Counted from the stretch's first letter, positions 34,999-43,845 are shown. The stretch: 64,000 bases of DNA from JAIQFL01 sp035295745 (GCA_035295745.1 DATGIL010000049.1:4613-68612); one strand, 5' to 3'. Notes: generated from the sequence alone by a model not told the origin. A program made the numbers and translations.

Positions 34999-36734
34999 CG
35001 CAGGCGCTTAGCGGTGACGCGCTCAAGCACCTGCGGCACGATCTGCGTACACCAATCAATCACATCCTGGGATACACCGAGATCCTGCTCGAGGACTTCG
35101 GGGAGAGCGGAGGCGATCAGCTTCCGGATACTCTGCGCGAGATTCACTCGGGCGGCCGCACTCTGCTCGAGTGGATCCAGCAATCGCTCGGAGAGTCGCT
35201 CGGCAGCGTCAGCGGAGCGCAATTGCAGGCGTTCGAAGCCAAGCTTCGTCCGGAAGCGGAGCGGCTGTTGCGAGCCTCCGAAGCGGTCAAGGAGAGCTTG
35301 CATCACCTGGAGGGGACGCAGGAAGCCCTCTCCGACATGGAGCGCGTCGCGAGCGCATTTCACCGGCTGCTCACGCTGGTGCGGGAGACGGTCCACGGTC
35401 CAGACGCGACGCCTGCCGAACCCGCATCGCCGGCACCCATACCGAAAGTGCAGCCCGAGGTACCTCCAGCGCCGGTGCGCGCCACGCCCGACGACGCCGC
35501 CGGCCGCCTGCTGATTGTCGAGGACAATCCCGCGAACAGGGACCTGTTACGGAGGCGCCTGGAGAAGGAGGGACACCAGGTTCAGGAAGCCGAAAACGGC
35601 AGGCAGGCGATCGACAGGCTGGCCAGCGAAGAGTTCGATCTCATGCTGCTCGACATCATGATGCCGGAGATGAACGGCTTCGAAGTGCTTGCCAGAGTCA
35701 AGCAAAATCCCCGGCTGAACGGACTCCCGGTGATCATGATTTCGGCGCTGGATGAAATTCAGAGCGTGGTGCGCTGCATCCAGATGGGTGCGGAAGATTA
35801 TCTGCCGAAGCCGTTCGACCCGGTTCTGCTTCGGGCGCGAATTGGCGCCTCTCTCGAAAAGAAGCGATTGCGCGACCGCGAGCGGCGCAAAACCGAGGAA
35901 CTGGAAGAGGCGCTGCATCGCCTCAAGGAGACGCAGGACCAGTTGGTGGTGCAGGAGAAGATGGCGTCCCTCGGTGCGCTGACGGCAGGCATCGCTCACG
36001 AGATCAAGAATCCGCTCAACTTCGTGACCAATTTTGCGGAGCTGTCGGTCGATCTGCTACAAGATCTCCAGCAGGCACTGACGCCGGCCAGAGGCAGCCT
36101 GACGCCCGACGACTCTTCCTATCTGGACGAACTCACTGGCGATCTGACCATCAATCTGCAGAAGATTCGAGAGCACGGCAAGCGCGCCGACAGTATCGTG
36201 CGCGGCATGCTGGCGCATTCACGCGGCGGCTCGGGACAACGCGAAAAAGTGGACTTGAATTCTCTGGTGTCCGAGGCCGTCAATCTGGCCTATCATGGCC
36301 TGCGAGCTCAGGATTCCACTTTCAACATCGCCCTGGAAGCCGAGTACGACAAAACGATGCCGCAGATCCAGGTCATGGCCCAGGATCTCAGCCGCGTAAT
36401 CCTGAACATCGCGAACAACGGGTGCTACGCGGCAAATCAGAAACGCATCCAGCGGGGCGACAGCTTCCGCCCCCGTCTGCGAGTCACGACCAGCCACACA
36501 CGCGATCACGCGGAAATACGGATTCACGATAATGGGACGGGCATCCCCAAGAACGCTCTGCAGAAGATCTTCAATCCGTTCTTCACCACCAAACCGACTG
36601 GCGTCGGCACCGGTTTGGGCTTGTCGCTCAGTTACCAGATTGTGGTGGAGCAGCACAAAGGGAACATTCGCGTAAACACCGAAGAAGGTGAATTCACCGA
36701 GTTCGTGATTACGCTGCCCCTACAGCCCGTCTGA
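34995..36734 (+). CDS. soluble hybrid kinase with two H-boxes: DHp, receiver, DHp, ATPase
   Basis: 579 residues, no membrane helix. The N-terminus has an H-box LKHLRHDLRTPINHILGYTE (His about 15) without its own ATPase, then a helical region and a proline-rich linker. A receiver follows (LLIVEDNPANRDLLRRRLEK, Asp about 220 in LMLLDIMMPEMNG, Lys in LPKPFDP) and a coiled coil leads to a second H-box (TAGIAHEIKNPLNFVTNFAE, His about 333). An ATPase of the HATPase_c class (LNIANNGCYAANQ, HDNGTGIPKNALQKIFNPFF, GTGLGLSLSYQIV) completes it. Overlaps the single-receiver gene. The first H-box could be a phosphotransfer site for the receiver or the neighbouring single receiver; this is inference. Confidence 0.88.
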   Translation: MTQALSGDALKHLRHDLRTPINHILGYTEILLEDFGESGGDQLPDTLREIHSGGRTLLEWIQQSLGESLGSVSGAQLQAFEAKLRPEAERLLRASEAVKESLHHLEGTQEALSDMERVASAFHRLLTLVRETVHGPDATPAEPASPAPIPKVQPEVPPAPVRATPDDAAGRLLIVEDNPANRDLLRRRLEKEGHQVQEAENGRQAIDRLASEEFDLMLLDIMMPEMNGFEVLARVKQNPRLNGLPVIMISALDEIQSVVRCIQMGAEDYLPKPFDPVLLRARIGASLEKKRLRDRERRKTEELEEALHRLKETQDQLVVQEKMASLGALTAGIAHEIKNPLNFVTNFAELSVDLLQDLQQALTPARGSLTPDDSSYLDELTGDLTINLQKIREHGKRADSIVRGMLAHSRGGSGQREKVDLNSLVSEAVNLAYHGLRAQDSTFNIALEAEYDKTMPQIQVMAQDLSRVILNIANNGCYAANQKRIQRGDSFRPRLRVTTSHTRDHAEIRIHDNGTGIPKNALQKIFNPFFTTKPTGVGTGLGLSLSYQIVVEQHKGNIRVNTEEGEFTEFVITLPLQPV

Positions 36735-36802
36735 TTCGGAACAGGGTCGTAGACCGTTACTTACGTGCAACTCGCGACGCGACGAGTCTCTGAGACAAGT
36801 TT

Positions 36803-37288
36803 CTAAAACCCTTCCGGCGATTCTGGCAAGGGTCCGTGAATGTCGATGCCGTGCCTCTCTGCCAGCATCATCAGCTTGCCCATGTCAGGAGGGGAGGGCG
36901 GCTCGGTGATCGGCGTCGTCTGATTCAGAACGAATTGCTCGAATCCGCCAGGAGTACACAGTATCAGCATTTTTGCCGGAGCATCGCCGATCACCTTGAA
37001 GCCGTGGGCGATTTCGCGCGGCCCGTAAACGAACGCGCCCGGACCTGTCTTGAGCCACTTCCCGTCGCAGATGAACGCCACTTGTCCATCCAACACGTAA
37101 AACGACTCGTCTTCCCGATGATGGGTGTGATAGGGCGTTGCAAACCCCACCGGCATCTCCCAATGCTCCATCAGCGCGAACGCTCCATCGGTCGTCTCGG
37201 AGGTCGCCCTCATCTGGCTCGGAACTCCCAAAAACCGGAAAGCTGCATCTTCTCTTGTGTTCAAGTAAGGCTTTTGCGCCCTGCTCAT
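36803..37288 (-). CDS. cupin-domain protein
   Basis: 161 residues from ATG 37288 (MSRAQKPYLNTREDAAFRFL), preferred because GAGGAG lies seven bases upstream. The cupin metal motifs are visible: FATPYHTHHREDESFYVLDG (H-x-H-x3-E-type motif 1) and YGPREIAHGFKVIGD (motif 2 with His). Small single-domain cupins include dioxygenases, isomerases and binding proteins; the substrate is unknown. Cytoplasmic by lack of signal peptide. It converges with the signalling block and diverges from the sigma factor at 37398. Confidence 0.85.
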   Translation of the reverse strand: MSRAQKPYLNTREDAAFRFLGVPSQMRATSETTDGAFALMEHWEMPVGFATPYHTHHREDESFYVLDGQVAFICDGKWLKTGPGAFVYGPREIAHGFKVIGDAPAKMLILCTPGGFEQFVLNQTTPITEPPSPPDMGKLMMLAERHGIDIHGPLPESPEGF

Positions 37289-37397
37289 TTCGTTGCTCCT
37301 CATCTCTCCGCGCGCAAGTCGTTTTGCCGCTCGGTTCGCGCTCGATACCCGGATGTGTAACGAGCCGCCGGCCCGTTACACATAAAATATCAGGTGA

Positions 37398-37940
37398 ATG
37401 GAAATTGAGCTCAACGATTCGGACCTTGCGCATCGCATCGGCCGCGGGAATGATCGGGCCGCCGAAGCCGAGCTATTCCGCCGCATGGCCCCGCGCATCC
37501 GGCTCTTCGGGCTGCGCCATCTGCGAAACCAGGACGCCGCGGATGACCTCGTCCAGCAGGTCCTCATCTCTACCCTGGAAGCTCTGCGCGCCGGCCGTCT
37601 GCGGGATTCCCATAAGCTATCGTCCTTCGTGCTGGGAACGTGCCGCATGATGGTCCTCGATCTCCGCCGCAACTCGCAGAGAAAGGAACGCCTGCTCGAA
37701 CAATATGGAGCGGACCTGGCCCCGGCCCCTTGCGCCGAACCGCAACTGGATTCCGAACAGCTCGCGCAGTGCGTGCAAAAGCTCAAGGAACGCGAACGAT
37801 CCGTGATCGTCCTTTCGTTCTACGACGAGCAGACCCGCGCGGACGTCGCCCGCTTCCTCGGTGTTTCCGAAGCCAACCTGAGGGTGATCCGCCATCGGGC
37901 CCTCCATCAATTGCGCGATTGCATGGGGGCGGCCGCGTGA
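37398..37940 (+). CDS. ECF RNA polymerase sigma factor
   Basis: 180 residues. Region 2: AEAELFRRMAPRIRLFGLRH, LRNQDAADDLVQQVLISTLE, SFVLGTCRMMVLDLRR. Region 4: CVQKLKERERSVIVLSFYDE, ADVARFLGVSEANLRVIRHR. Cytoplasmic group 4 sigma. Overlaps the downstream zinc anti-sigma gene (GTGA) and is followed by a Ser/Thr kinase, an arrangement in which kinase output may control sigma release. A different ECF subtype from the sigma at 22.6 kb. Confidence 0.92.
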   Translation: MEIELNDSDLAHRIGRGNDRAAEAELFRRMAPRIRLFGLRHLRNQDAADDLVQQVLISTLEALRAGRLRDSHKLSSFVLGTCRMMVLDLRRNSQRKERLLEQYGADLAPAPCAEPQLDSEQLAQCVQKLKERERSVIVLSFYDEQTRADVARFLGVSEANLRVIRHRALHQLRDCMGAAA

Positions 37941-38518
37941 CCTGCGGGACGCCCCTCGACGCCGCCATCCTCGCCGACTACTGGCTCGGCGCACTGCCTG
38001 AATCCGAAGAACAGTCCGTCGAGGAACACCTCTTCGCCTGCGACGAATGCGGTGCGCGCCTCCGTGAGGTGATTGCTCTCGCCGGAGCCATTCACAACCT
38101 GGCGCGCGAGGGCTCGCTGCTCATGGTGGTCAGCGATGCTTTTATCCAACGCGCCGCGGAGCAGGGTCTGCATGTGCGGCAGTATGCTCCTCCGAGGGGA
38201 GGCAGCGTGGAGTGCACCGTTACTGCCGGGGACGACCTTCTCATCGGACGATTGACCGCCGACCTGAGCGGGGCAAAGCGGGTCGATCTGTCGGTCTGCA
38301 ATCAGCGCGGCCGGGAACAGGTTCGCCTCGCGGATATTCCGTTTCATTCCGCAGCCGGCAGTGTCGTCTTCCAGCAGTCGATCACCTATGCCAAGGCGGC
38401 GCCTTCGGAAACCATGATTGCCCGTCTGGTCGCTCTCGATGACGCAGGCGGCGAACATCTGCTGGGCGAATATACCTTCCACCACACCCGCACGATGCCC
38501 GGCCCAGGCGCCTGGTGA
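37937..38518 (+). CDS. soluble zinc-finger anti-sigma factor
   Basis: 193 residues from GTG 37937, overlapping the sigma stop (GTGA). The N-terminal zinc-binding domain reads ADYWLGALPESEEQSVEEHL then FACDECGARLRE, giving H-x3-C-x2-C ligands. The remainder is a beta-rich domain of unknown type (GGSVECTVTAGDDLLIGRLT, RVDLSVCNQRGREQVRLADI, GEHLLGEYTFHHTR). There is no membrane helix, so the signal must arrive in the cytoplasm, possibly through the kinase encoded 22 bases downstream. The long reading frame upstream of the GTG overlaps the sigma gene and is not used. Confidence 0.85.
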   Translation: MTCGTPLDAAILADYWLGALPESEEQSVEEHLFACDECGARLREVIALAGAIHNLAREGSLLMVVSDAFIQRAAEQGLHVRQYAPPRGGSVECTVTAGDDLLIGRLTADLSGAKRVDLSVCNQRGREQVRLADIPFHSAAGSVVFQQSITYAKAAPSETMIARLVALDDAGGEHLLGEYTFHHTRTMPGPGAW

Positions 38519-38540
38519 GGGCTATAATCGTGGAACCAGC

Positions 38541-40727
38541 ATGCCCCTCAGCGCGGGAACCAAGCTCGGGCCGTACGAAATCCTGGGGTCTATCGGGAAG
38601 GGCGGTATGGGCGAGGTCTACAAGGCACTCGACACCCGCCTCGGGCGCATCGTGGCAATCAAGCAGATTCAGAGTGGGCAAAGTTCGCGTTTCGAGCAGG
38701 AAGCCCGCGCCATTGCTGCACTGAACCATCCCAATATCTGCGCGCTTCATGACATCGGCCCCGACTACATGGTGATGGAGCATATCGAAGGTCAGCCGCT
38801 TCACGGTCCGATGGGCACCGATGAGGCCCTGGCAGTCGCATCGCAGATCGCAAGTGCACTGGCGGCAGCGCACAAGCGCGGGATCCTCCATCGCGATCTG
38901 AAGCCGGCCAATATTCTGCTCGCCGAGTCCGGCGTTAAGTTGCTCGACTTCGGCCTTGCTAAAACGATCGACACCGGCAACGACGACACGCTGTCGATGG
39001 AAGGCTCGATCGCCGGAACGGCAGCGTACATGTCACCCGAACAGGCGCAGGGCCGCGACCTCGATCCCCGGTCTGACATCTTCAGCTTCGGCACGGTCCT
39101 CTACGAACTGCTGTCGGGGAGGCGGCCGTTCAGCGGCGCCTGCACACTCGAGATGTTGAACGCGGTAGTACACGACGACCCCATGCCTTTCGATTCGACG
39201 CTCTACCCGATTGTGGAGCGCTGTCTCGCCAAAGACCCGTCGCAGCGCTTCCAATCGGCGATCGAGCTCGCGGACGCGTTAAAGTCGCCGCCGGCGCGGT
39301 CGCCCAACCGCAATACGGTCCGGCCCTCCATCGCCGTGCTGCCGTTTGCGAATATGAGCGGCGATCGCGAACAGGAGTATTTCAGCGACGGCCTGGCCGA
39401 GGAGATTATCAACGCGCTGGCGAGAATCCCCGAGCTCAAAGTGATCGCACGGACTTCCGCTTTCGCCTTCCGCGGACAGAACGCGGACGTGCGCAGGATT
39501 GCCGAAACGCTGGGCGTCGCCCATGTTCTCCAAGGTAGCGTGCGCCGCTCGAGCAACCGGATCCGCGTCACTGCGCAGCTCATCGCCGCGTCGGATGGTG
39601 GCCATCTTTGGTCCGAGCGCTACGACCGCGAAGTCGCCGACATCTTCGCGATGCAGGACGACATCGCCGCCGCGATCGTAGCCGTCCTCCAGCTCAAACT
39701 CTCGCCCCATACCGTGAGACGGCCGGCCCACACGCCTCCGCTGGCCGCATACGAGGCCGTTATGAAGGCACGCCAGCAATTCAGCATCATGAGCCCCGAA
39801 TCGTTTGACCGCGGCCGGGAGTGGCTGGAACAGGCGATCGCGCTCGACCCGGATTACGCGCTCGCCCACAGCCTGCTGGCATCTCACCTCGTGACTATTG
39901 CCAATGCCGGGACGAAACCTGCGCATGAGTTGATGCCCGCCGCCCGGGCCGCCGCGTGCAGAGCGCTCTCCCTCGAGCCGGAAATGCCCGAGGCACTGGC
40001 AGCGTTGGCCCGCATCACGGCTCTCTACGATTACAACTGGGCTGAGGCCGAGCGTCTGTTCCAGCGCGCTCTCACGCAAACTCCAATCTCGCCCATCGTG
40101 CGCCAACTCTACGGTGGCTATTCACTCTCCGGGCAAGCCAAACGCGCCGTCGATGCGCTCGAACTCGCCCGCCAGGACGATCCACTCGACTCCTACTTCC
40201 GGTTTCTTCTCTCCATGGCATACCTGATGGACGGACGGACCGAAGATGCCATCGCCGAGTGTCGCAGGACGCTGGAAATCGACGGACGCTCGTCCTCCTC
40301 CCACGTCCTGTTGGCGTGGGCTTACCTGGAGCTTGGGAACGAGGAGGAGGCTCTCCATGCGGCGGAACGCGGCTACTCGCTCGGAGGATGGCCGTGGGTT
40401 TCGAGCGGGTGCCTTGCTGGAGTGGCCAAGCGTGTGGGGGACTCCGTTCGCGCGGCGCAAGCGCTCGAGCGACTCGGAGACGGCACGTCCTACAGCGCTC
40501 CTACCGGATTCGCACAGCAATGCCTGATCACTGGCGAGATCGAAGAGGCTGCCAAATGGGCCTCCAGGGCGATCGAACAGCGGCATGCGCCGATTGTCAT
40601 GATCCTTCACCAGCCTATCGCCAGAGGTCTGCGCGCGAGCGCGCACTGGCCGGCAGTGGCGAAGAGGATGAACCTTCCAGCCGACTCCAGCGGCATCTCC
40701 CGGACCCTCACTGCGCCTGCCCCTTGA
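38541..40727 (+). CDS. eukaryotic-like Ser/Thr kinase with TolB-like and TPR domains
   Basis: 728 residues from ATG 38541 (MPLSAGTKLGPYEILGSIGK). Kinase domain residues 1-265: Gly loop GSIGKGGMGEVYKA, VAIKQIQ lysine, HRDLKPANILLAE catalytic loop, DFGLAKTI, and SPEQAQGRDLDPRSDIFSFG. Residues about 260-400 match the TolB/FlgO-like domain (SIAVLPFANMSGDREQEYFS, GLAEEIINALARIPELKVIA, VLQGSVRRSSNRIRVTAQLI). The rest is TPR-rich. No membrane helix, so soluble. Third gene after the sigma and zinc anti-sigma genes. A TATAAT occurs at 38523 but without a good -35. It probably phosphorylates partners bound through the TPRs. Confidence 0.92.
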   Translation: MPLSAGTKLGPYEILGSIGKGGMGEVYKALDTRLGRIVAIKQIQSGQSSRFEQEARAIAALNHPNICALHDIGPDYMVMEHIEGQPLHGPMGTDEALAVASQIASALAAAHKRGILHRDLKPANILLAESGVKLLDFGLAKTIDTGNDDTLSMEGSIAGTAAYMSPEQAQGRDLDPRSDIFSFGTVLYELLSGRRPFSGACTLEMLNAVVHDDPMPFDSTLYPIVERCLAKDPSQRFQSAIELADALKSPPARSPNRNTVRPSIAVLPFANMSGDREQEYFSDGLAEEIINALARIPELKVIARTSAFAFRGQNADVRRIAETLGVAHVLQGSVRRSSNRIRVTAQLIAASDGGHLWSERYDREVADIFAMQDDIAAAIVAVLQLKLSPHTVRRPAHTPPLAAYEAVMKARQQFSIMSPESFDRGREWLEQAIALDPDYALAHSLLASHLVTIANAGTKPAHELMPAARAAACRALSLEPEMPEALAALARITALYDYNWAEAERLFQRALTQTPISPIVRQLYGGYSLSGQAKRAVDALELARQDDPLDSYFRFLLSMAYLMDGRTEDAIAECRRTLEIDGRSSSSHVLLAWAYLELGNEEEALHAAERGYSLGGWPWVSSGCLAGVAKRVGDSVRAAQALERLGDGTSYSAPTGFAQQCLITGEIEEAAKWASRAIEQRHAPIVMILHQPIARGLRASAHWPAVAKRMNLPADSSGISRTLTAPAP

Positions 40728-40878
40728 GGTGAGACAAACGGTTAAGACGCTTTAGGACGCTATCAGCCGTCCGCTGGGAATCCATCGTACGGCTGGTTGC
40801 TTCGATTGCACAATTGCGTTCGTGGACAACCGTGGATTCTTTCTGACCTGGCAAGCCATCCGGCGGCAACTTGCTGCC

Positions 40879-41110
40879 ATGCCTAACGAACTGTACCTAG
40901 TCCGTTTGATTCACCGCCAAACTGGTCGCCCCTTTCCCGGTGAACGGCTCTGGACGGCCCCGCAGTTGGGCCAGCACCGGCACCATCCGCTTTCTGCGGG
41001 CGCGCAACTGCGAAGGATGGGATGTGTACATCCAGCCGTACGCCGGAAATCAAGATGCGGCTTCCGCCAGCCGAAAAGAAGCGCCCGCAGCGAGCCAAAG
41101 AGGAAAATAA
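40879..41110 (+). pseudogene. frameshifted N-terminal remnant of a RepB-primase/relaxase-like protein
   Basis: One frame gives MPNELYLVRLIHRQTGRPFP then GERLWTAPQL, and a second frame resumes with GTIRFLRARNCEGWDVYIQP followed by YAGNQDAASASRKE, ending at TAA 41108-41110. Joined, these read as the start of a DNA-primase/relaxase-like family found on acidobacterial mobile elements, recognised from memory of the phrase pattern. It is broken by a frameshift near 40970 and cut off early, so non-functional. The rest of 40728-41130 shows no gene. Confidence 0.5.
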
Positions 41111-41130
41111 GCCAACTACCCGGCGCCGGC

Positions 41131-41421
41131 CTAATAGGCTATCTTCAATCGGCCCAGATGGTGATACGTCATGAGGCCGCACTTCTCGCATACCAGGATC
41201 GCGAATGGTAGATATCCTGCCTCGGGATGGGTCAATGCCTCGGTTGTAGTCGCCACTACTTTATGCAAGGAGAACTGGAAGGGCGCGCCTACTTCGTTTA
41301 CATCTTGTCTGCCGAATCTATCAATCAGGGTTCGTTCCTGTCCGCCACACATGGGACACGCTTTGCCTTGCATCGCAGCGTTGAGCGCATCCAAAACCTC
41401 TTGATGTTTGTCGTCTGTCAT
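41131..41421 (-). CDS. small zinc-ribbon protein of unknown function
   Basis: 96 residues from ATG 41421 (MTDDKHQEVLDALNAAMQGK); a GTG nine codons upstream is possible. Two cysteine pairs, CPMCGGQE and CEKCGLMTYH, would form a zinc ribbon across a beta-rich core (FQFSLHKVVATTTEALTH). Such small ribbons occur as phage or plasmid proteins and as transcription accessory factors; I cannot assign it. It lies between two mobile-element remnants. Confidence 0.6.
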   Translation of the reverse strand: MTDDKHQEVLDALNAAMQGKACPMCGGQERTLIDRFGRQDVNEVGAPFQFSLHKVVATTTEALTHPEAGYLPFAILVCEKCGLMTYHHLGRLKIAY

Positions 41422-41577
41422 GCGAAAGAATTCTATCAGGTGGCGCACGTCGCGGGGCGTCGCGTTCCGCGCCGCAGTTCCCCGCGCCAGTGCGCCTCGA
41501 TCATTACGTTCCGTTTTCGCTCACGTTCCAGCCCTGGTTGAAAGATATGGAGATTGCGAAAGCTGTTGGCCCTGCTC

Positions 41578-42009
41578 TCACTGGGAAGACCCGCGGTTCA
41601 GATCCAAGCCGTCCACCGGCTCGCCAGTCCACATTTTCCTGGTCGATACGGCGATCCCGAGGATTACCTGCGACGAACGATCGCACGCGCAGCGTTTTCC
41701 TCCCCAGGGGGCCCGCTGTGTGAACGCCCTATCATCATCCACCTGCATTAGGGCGGGATGCCGCCAACGTTTGTTCGAACTCCACCGCCTCCACAGGGCT
41801 GCCGCGATCCGGCCCTCAGACCAGCGTTGCTTTCCGTTGCCCGGAAACGCATTGCCTGGGCCGCGACGGAGTTCTCGCCGCCAAAGGTGCAGCACGTTCG
41901 GATTTACCTCCAACGCGCGCGCCACCTCGCCCAGGGACACCCCTTGTTCCAGCCGACGCACAGCGGCCGGTTTGAACTCCTTTGTGAACTGCCTACGCGA
42001 CAAACCCAT
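41578..42009 (-). pseudogene. IS3-type transposase OrfA remnant
   Basis: The first 65 residues are an IS3/IS911-type OrfA helix-turn-helix: MGLSRRQFTKEFKPAAVRRL, EQGVSLGEVARALEVNPNVL, HLWRRELRRGPGNAFPGNGK. After SEGRIA the expected leucine-zipper segment is missing and the reading frame continues into unrelated sequence (ALWRRWSSNKRWRHPALMQ). No OrfB is present. A truncated and decayed insertion sequence. A possible old end lies near 42050-42071 (TGTCTCAAAACTGGGGACA), but I found no matching inverted copy. Confidence 0.65.
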
Positions 42010-42108
42010 GACTCAATTCTCGATTCAATGAAAACGAGTCTTAACTGTTTGTCTCAAAACTGGGGACAAGTCCATACTCATTCGCATATACTACCCGAGG
42101 AGGCGAGT

Positions 42109-42543
42109 ATGACTGACTTGGAGCGAGGCTTGGGAACTCGCTGGTTCGACGAGGTCTGGAACCAGGGCCGCCGGGAATCCATTGCCGAGATGCTGGCGCC
42201 GGCCGCCGTTCTCCATGAAGGCGGCGCTGATTGCGTGGGCGCAGAGGGCTTCTATCCATTCTTCGACCGCCTACACGGAGCGTTCTCAAATTTCCGGGTC
42301 ACCGTTCAGGACACTATCGTCGAGGGCGACCGCGCCTGCGTCCGCTGGGCGTGTAGTTGCACGCACACCGGAGACACCCTGGGCATGCCGGCGACCCACA
42401 AAACCGTCCACTTCACCGGAATCTCGATACTCCGGATTGCGGATGGCCGGCTGGTAGAGGGCTGGCAGAACTGGGACATGCTCGGAATGCTGGAGCAGAT
42501 TCAAGGCGCCGCCAAGTCCGCGACCTACGCGACCGTGTCCTGA
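42109..42543 (+). CDS. SnoaL-like (NTF2-fold) ester-cyclase-type protein
   Basis: 144 residues from ATG 42109, preceded by GAGGAGG at a good distance, which fixes the start. The NTF2-like SnoaL pattern is clear: RWFDEVWNQGRRESIAEMLA, GADCVGAEGFYPFFDRLHGA, FSNFRVTVQDTIVEGDRACV, TGDTLGMPATHKTVHFTGIS, ADGRLVEGWQNWDMLGMLEQ. Members include polyketide cyclases and many uncharacterised small enzymes. Cytoplasmic. It ends six bases before the convergent tyrS gene. Confidence 0.85.
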   Translation: MTDLERGLGTRWFDEVWNQGRRESIAEMLAPAAVLHEGGADCVGAEGFYPFFDRLHGAFSNFRVTVQDTIVEGDRACVRWACSCTHTGDTLGMPATHKTVHFTGISILRIADGRLVEGWQNWDMLGMLEQIQGAAKSATYATVS

Positions 42544-42549
42544 AACAGG

Positions 42550-43845
42550 CTACCGGATCGCCACCAGGTGATAGTTCTTCTTGCCCGTGCGCAGCAATAT
42601 CGCGGACGGCCATTTCAGATCGTCAGTCTTGACCATCTTCTGTGCCTGGTTCTGGCGTTCGCTGTTGAGATACACGCCGCCGCCATCGATCAGCTTGCGG
42701 GCGGCACCCTTGCTTTCCGCCAGCTTCGTGCGAATCATCAGATCCACCAGCCCGATCCCGGTTTCGAGTTCGGTTCGCGCAATCTCGGTCACCGGCACTT
42801 CCCGCGCCAGAAGAGCGACCGTTTCTTCCGTCGGAACCTCGGTCGACGCTGAGAACAGGATCCGGCTGGCAGCTTCCACGGCGCGCACCGTCTCAGCTCC
42901 GTGCACGATCGTGGTACATTCCGTGGCCAGCACGCGCTGCGCTTCGCGGCCCTCTGGCCGGCTCTGAGACTCTCGCTCCAAGGTCTCGATGCGCTCGCGA
43001 TCCAGAAAGGTGAAGAGCTTCAGGAAGCGGACCACGTCCGCATCTGCCGTCTGCAGCCAGTATTGGTACATCTGGTAGGGGCTGGTGCGCGCGGCGTCGA
43101 GCCACACCGCTCCTTCCTCCGTCTTGCCGAATTTCTTCCCCGTGGCAGTGGTCAGCAGGGGAAACGTGATGCCCTCTCCGCGCTGTCCCAGCATGCGCCG
43201 GATCAGTTCCTTGCCCGAAAGAATGTTCCCCCACTGATCGCTGCCGCCCATCTGAATGGTGCAATCAAAATGCTGACAGAGATGCAGGAAGTCGTAGGCC
43301 TGCAGCAGCATGTAGCTGAACTCGGTGTAGGAGATGCCCTGTTCGCGCTCGTTCAGCCGCGTGCGCACCGAGTCCCGTTTGATCATTTCGTTCACGGAAA
43401 AATACTTCCCCACATCGCGCAGGAAGTCCAAAAGATTCAGCTTCACGAGCCAGTCGACGTTGTTCAGCATCAGAGCCCGATCCTCCGACTCGAGGTCGAA
43501 GAAACGGCTCAACTGCGTGCGGATGGCCGCGGCGTTTTGCTCGGTGAGTTCCTTCGTGAGCAGCGTTCGTTCCGACGATTTGCCGCTGGGGTCGCCAATC
43601 AGCCCGGTGCCGCCGCCCACCAGTACCAGGGGCCGATGACCGGCGCGCTGCACGTGAGCCAGCCCCATCACCGGAATCAGGCTGCCCAGGTGGAGGCTGT
43701 CCGCGGTAGGATCGAAACCTACGTAGATGGTGCGACGCGCCTCGTTCAGGTAAGCGTCCAGGTCATCTGCGGTCACGGCGTCCAGGAAGCCGCGCCACCG
43801 TAGTTCTTCGAGAAGGGCACTCTCGTGCGTAATGTGGGCACTCAT
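42550..43845 (-). CDS. tyrS: tyrosyl-tRNA synthetase
   Basis: 431 residues from ATG 43845 (MSAHITHESALLEELRWRGF); 14 upstream in-frame codons look like leader DNA. Class I motifs: TIYVGFDPTADSLHLGSLIP (HIGH equivalent HLGS), YMLLQAYDFLHL and MGGSDQWGNI for tyrosine binding, and the KMSKS-type loop ATGKKFGKTEEGAVWLD. C-terminal S4 RNA-binding domain (GLVDLMIRTKLAESKGAARK, LIDGGGVYLNSER). Charges tRNA-Tyr in the cytoplasm. The length is usual. No T-box or other leader element is seen. Confidence 0.96.
   Translation of the reverse strand: MSAHITHESALLEELRWRGFLDAVTADDLDAYLNEARRTIYVGFDPTADSLHLGSLIPVMGLAHVQRAGHRPLVLVGGGTGLIGDPSGKSSERTLLTKELTEQNAAAIRTQLSRFFDLESEDRALMLNNVDWLVKLNLLDFLRDVGKYFSVNEMIKRDSVRTRLNEREQGISYTEFSYMLLQAYDFLHLCQHFDCTIQMGGSDQWGNILSGKELIRRMLGQRGEGITFPLLTTATGKKFGKTEEGAVWLDAARTSPYQMYQYWLQTADADVVRFLKLFTFLDRERIETLERESQSRPEGREAQRVLATECTTIVHGAETVRAVEAASRILFSASTEVPTEETVALLAREVPVTEIARTELETGIGLVDLMIRTKLAESKGAARKLIDGGGVYLNSERQNQAQKMVKTDDLKWPSAILLRTGKKNYHLVAIR

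Noticed and set aside
38523..38528. TATAAT just upstream of the Ser/Thr kinase
   Set aside because: No acceptable -35 at 16-18 bases, and the gene follows the anti-sigma gene closely, so chance is as likely as a promoter.
42550..43845. T-box leader for tyrS
   Set aside because: The 72 bases between tyrS and the divergent gene are too short, and no T-box motif is seen.
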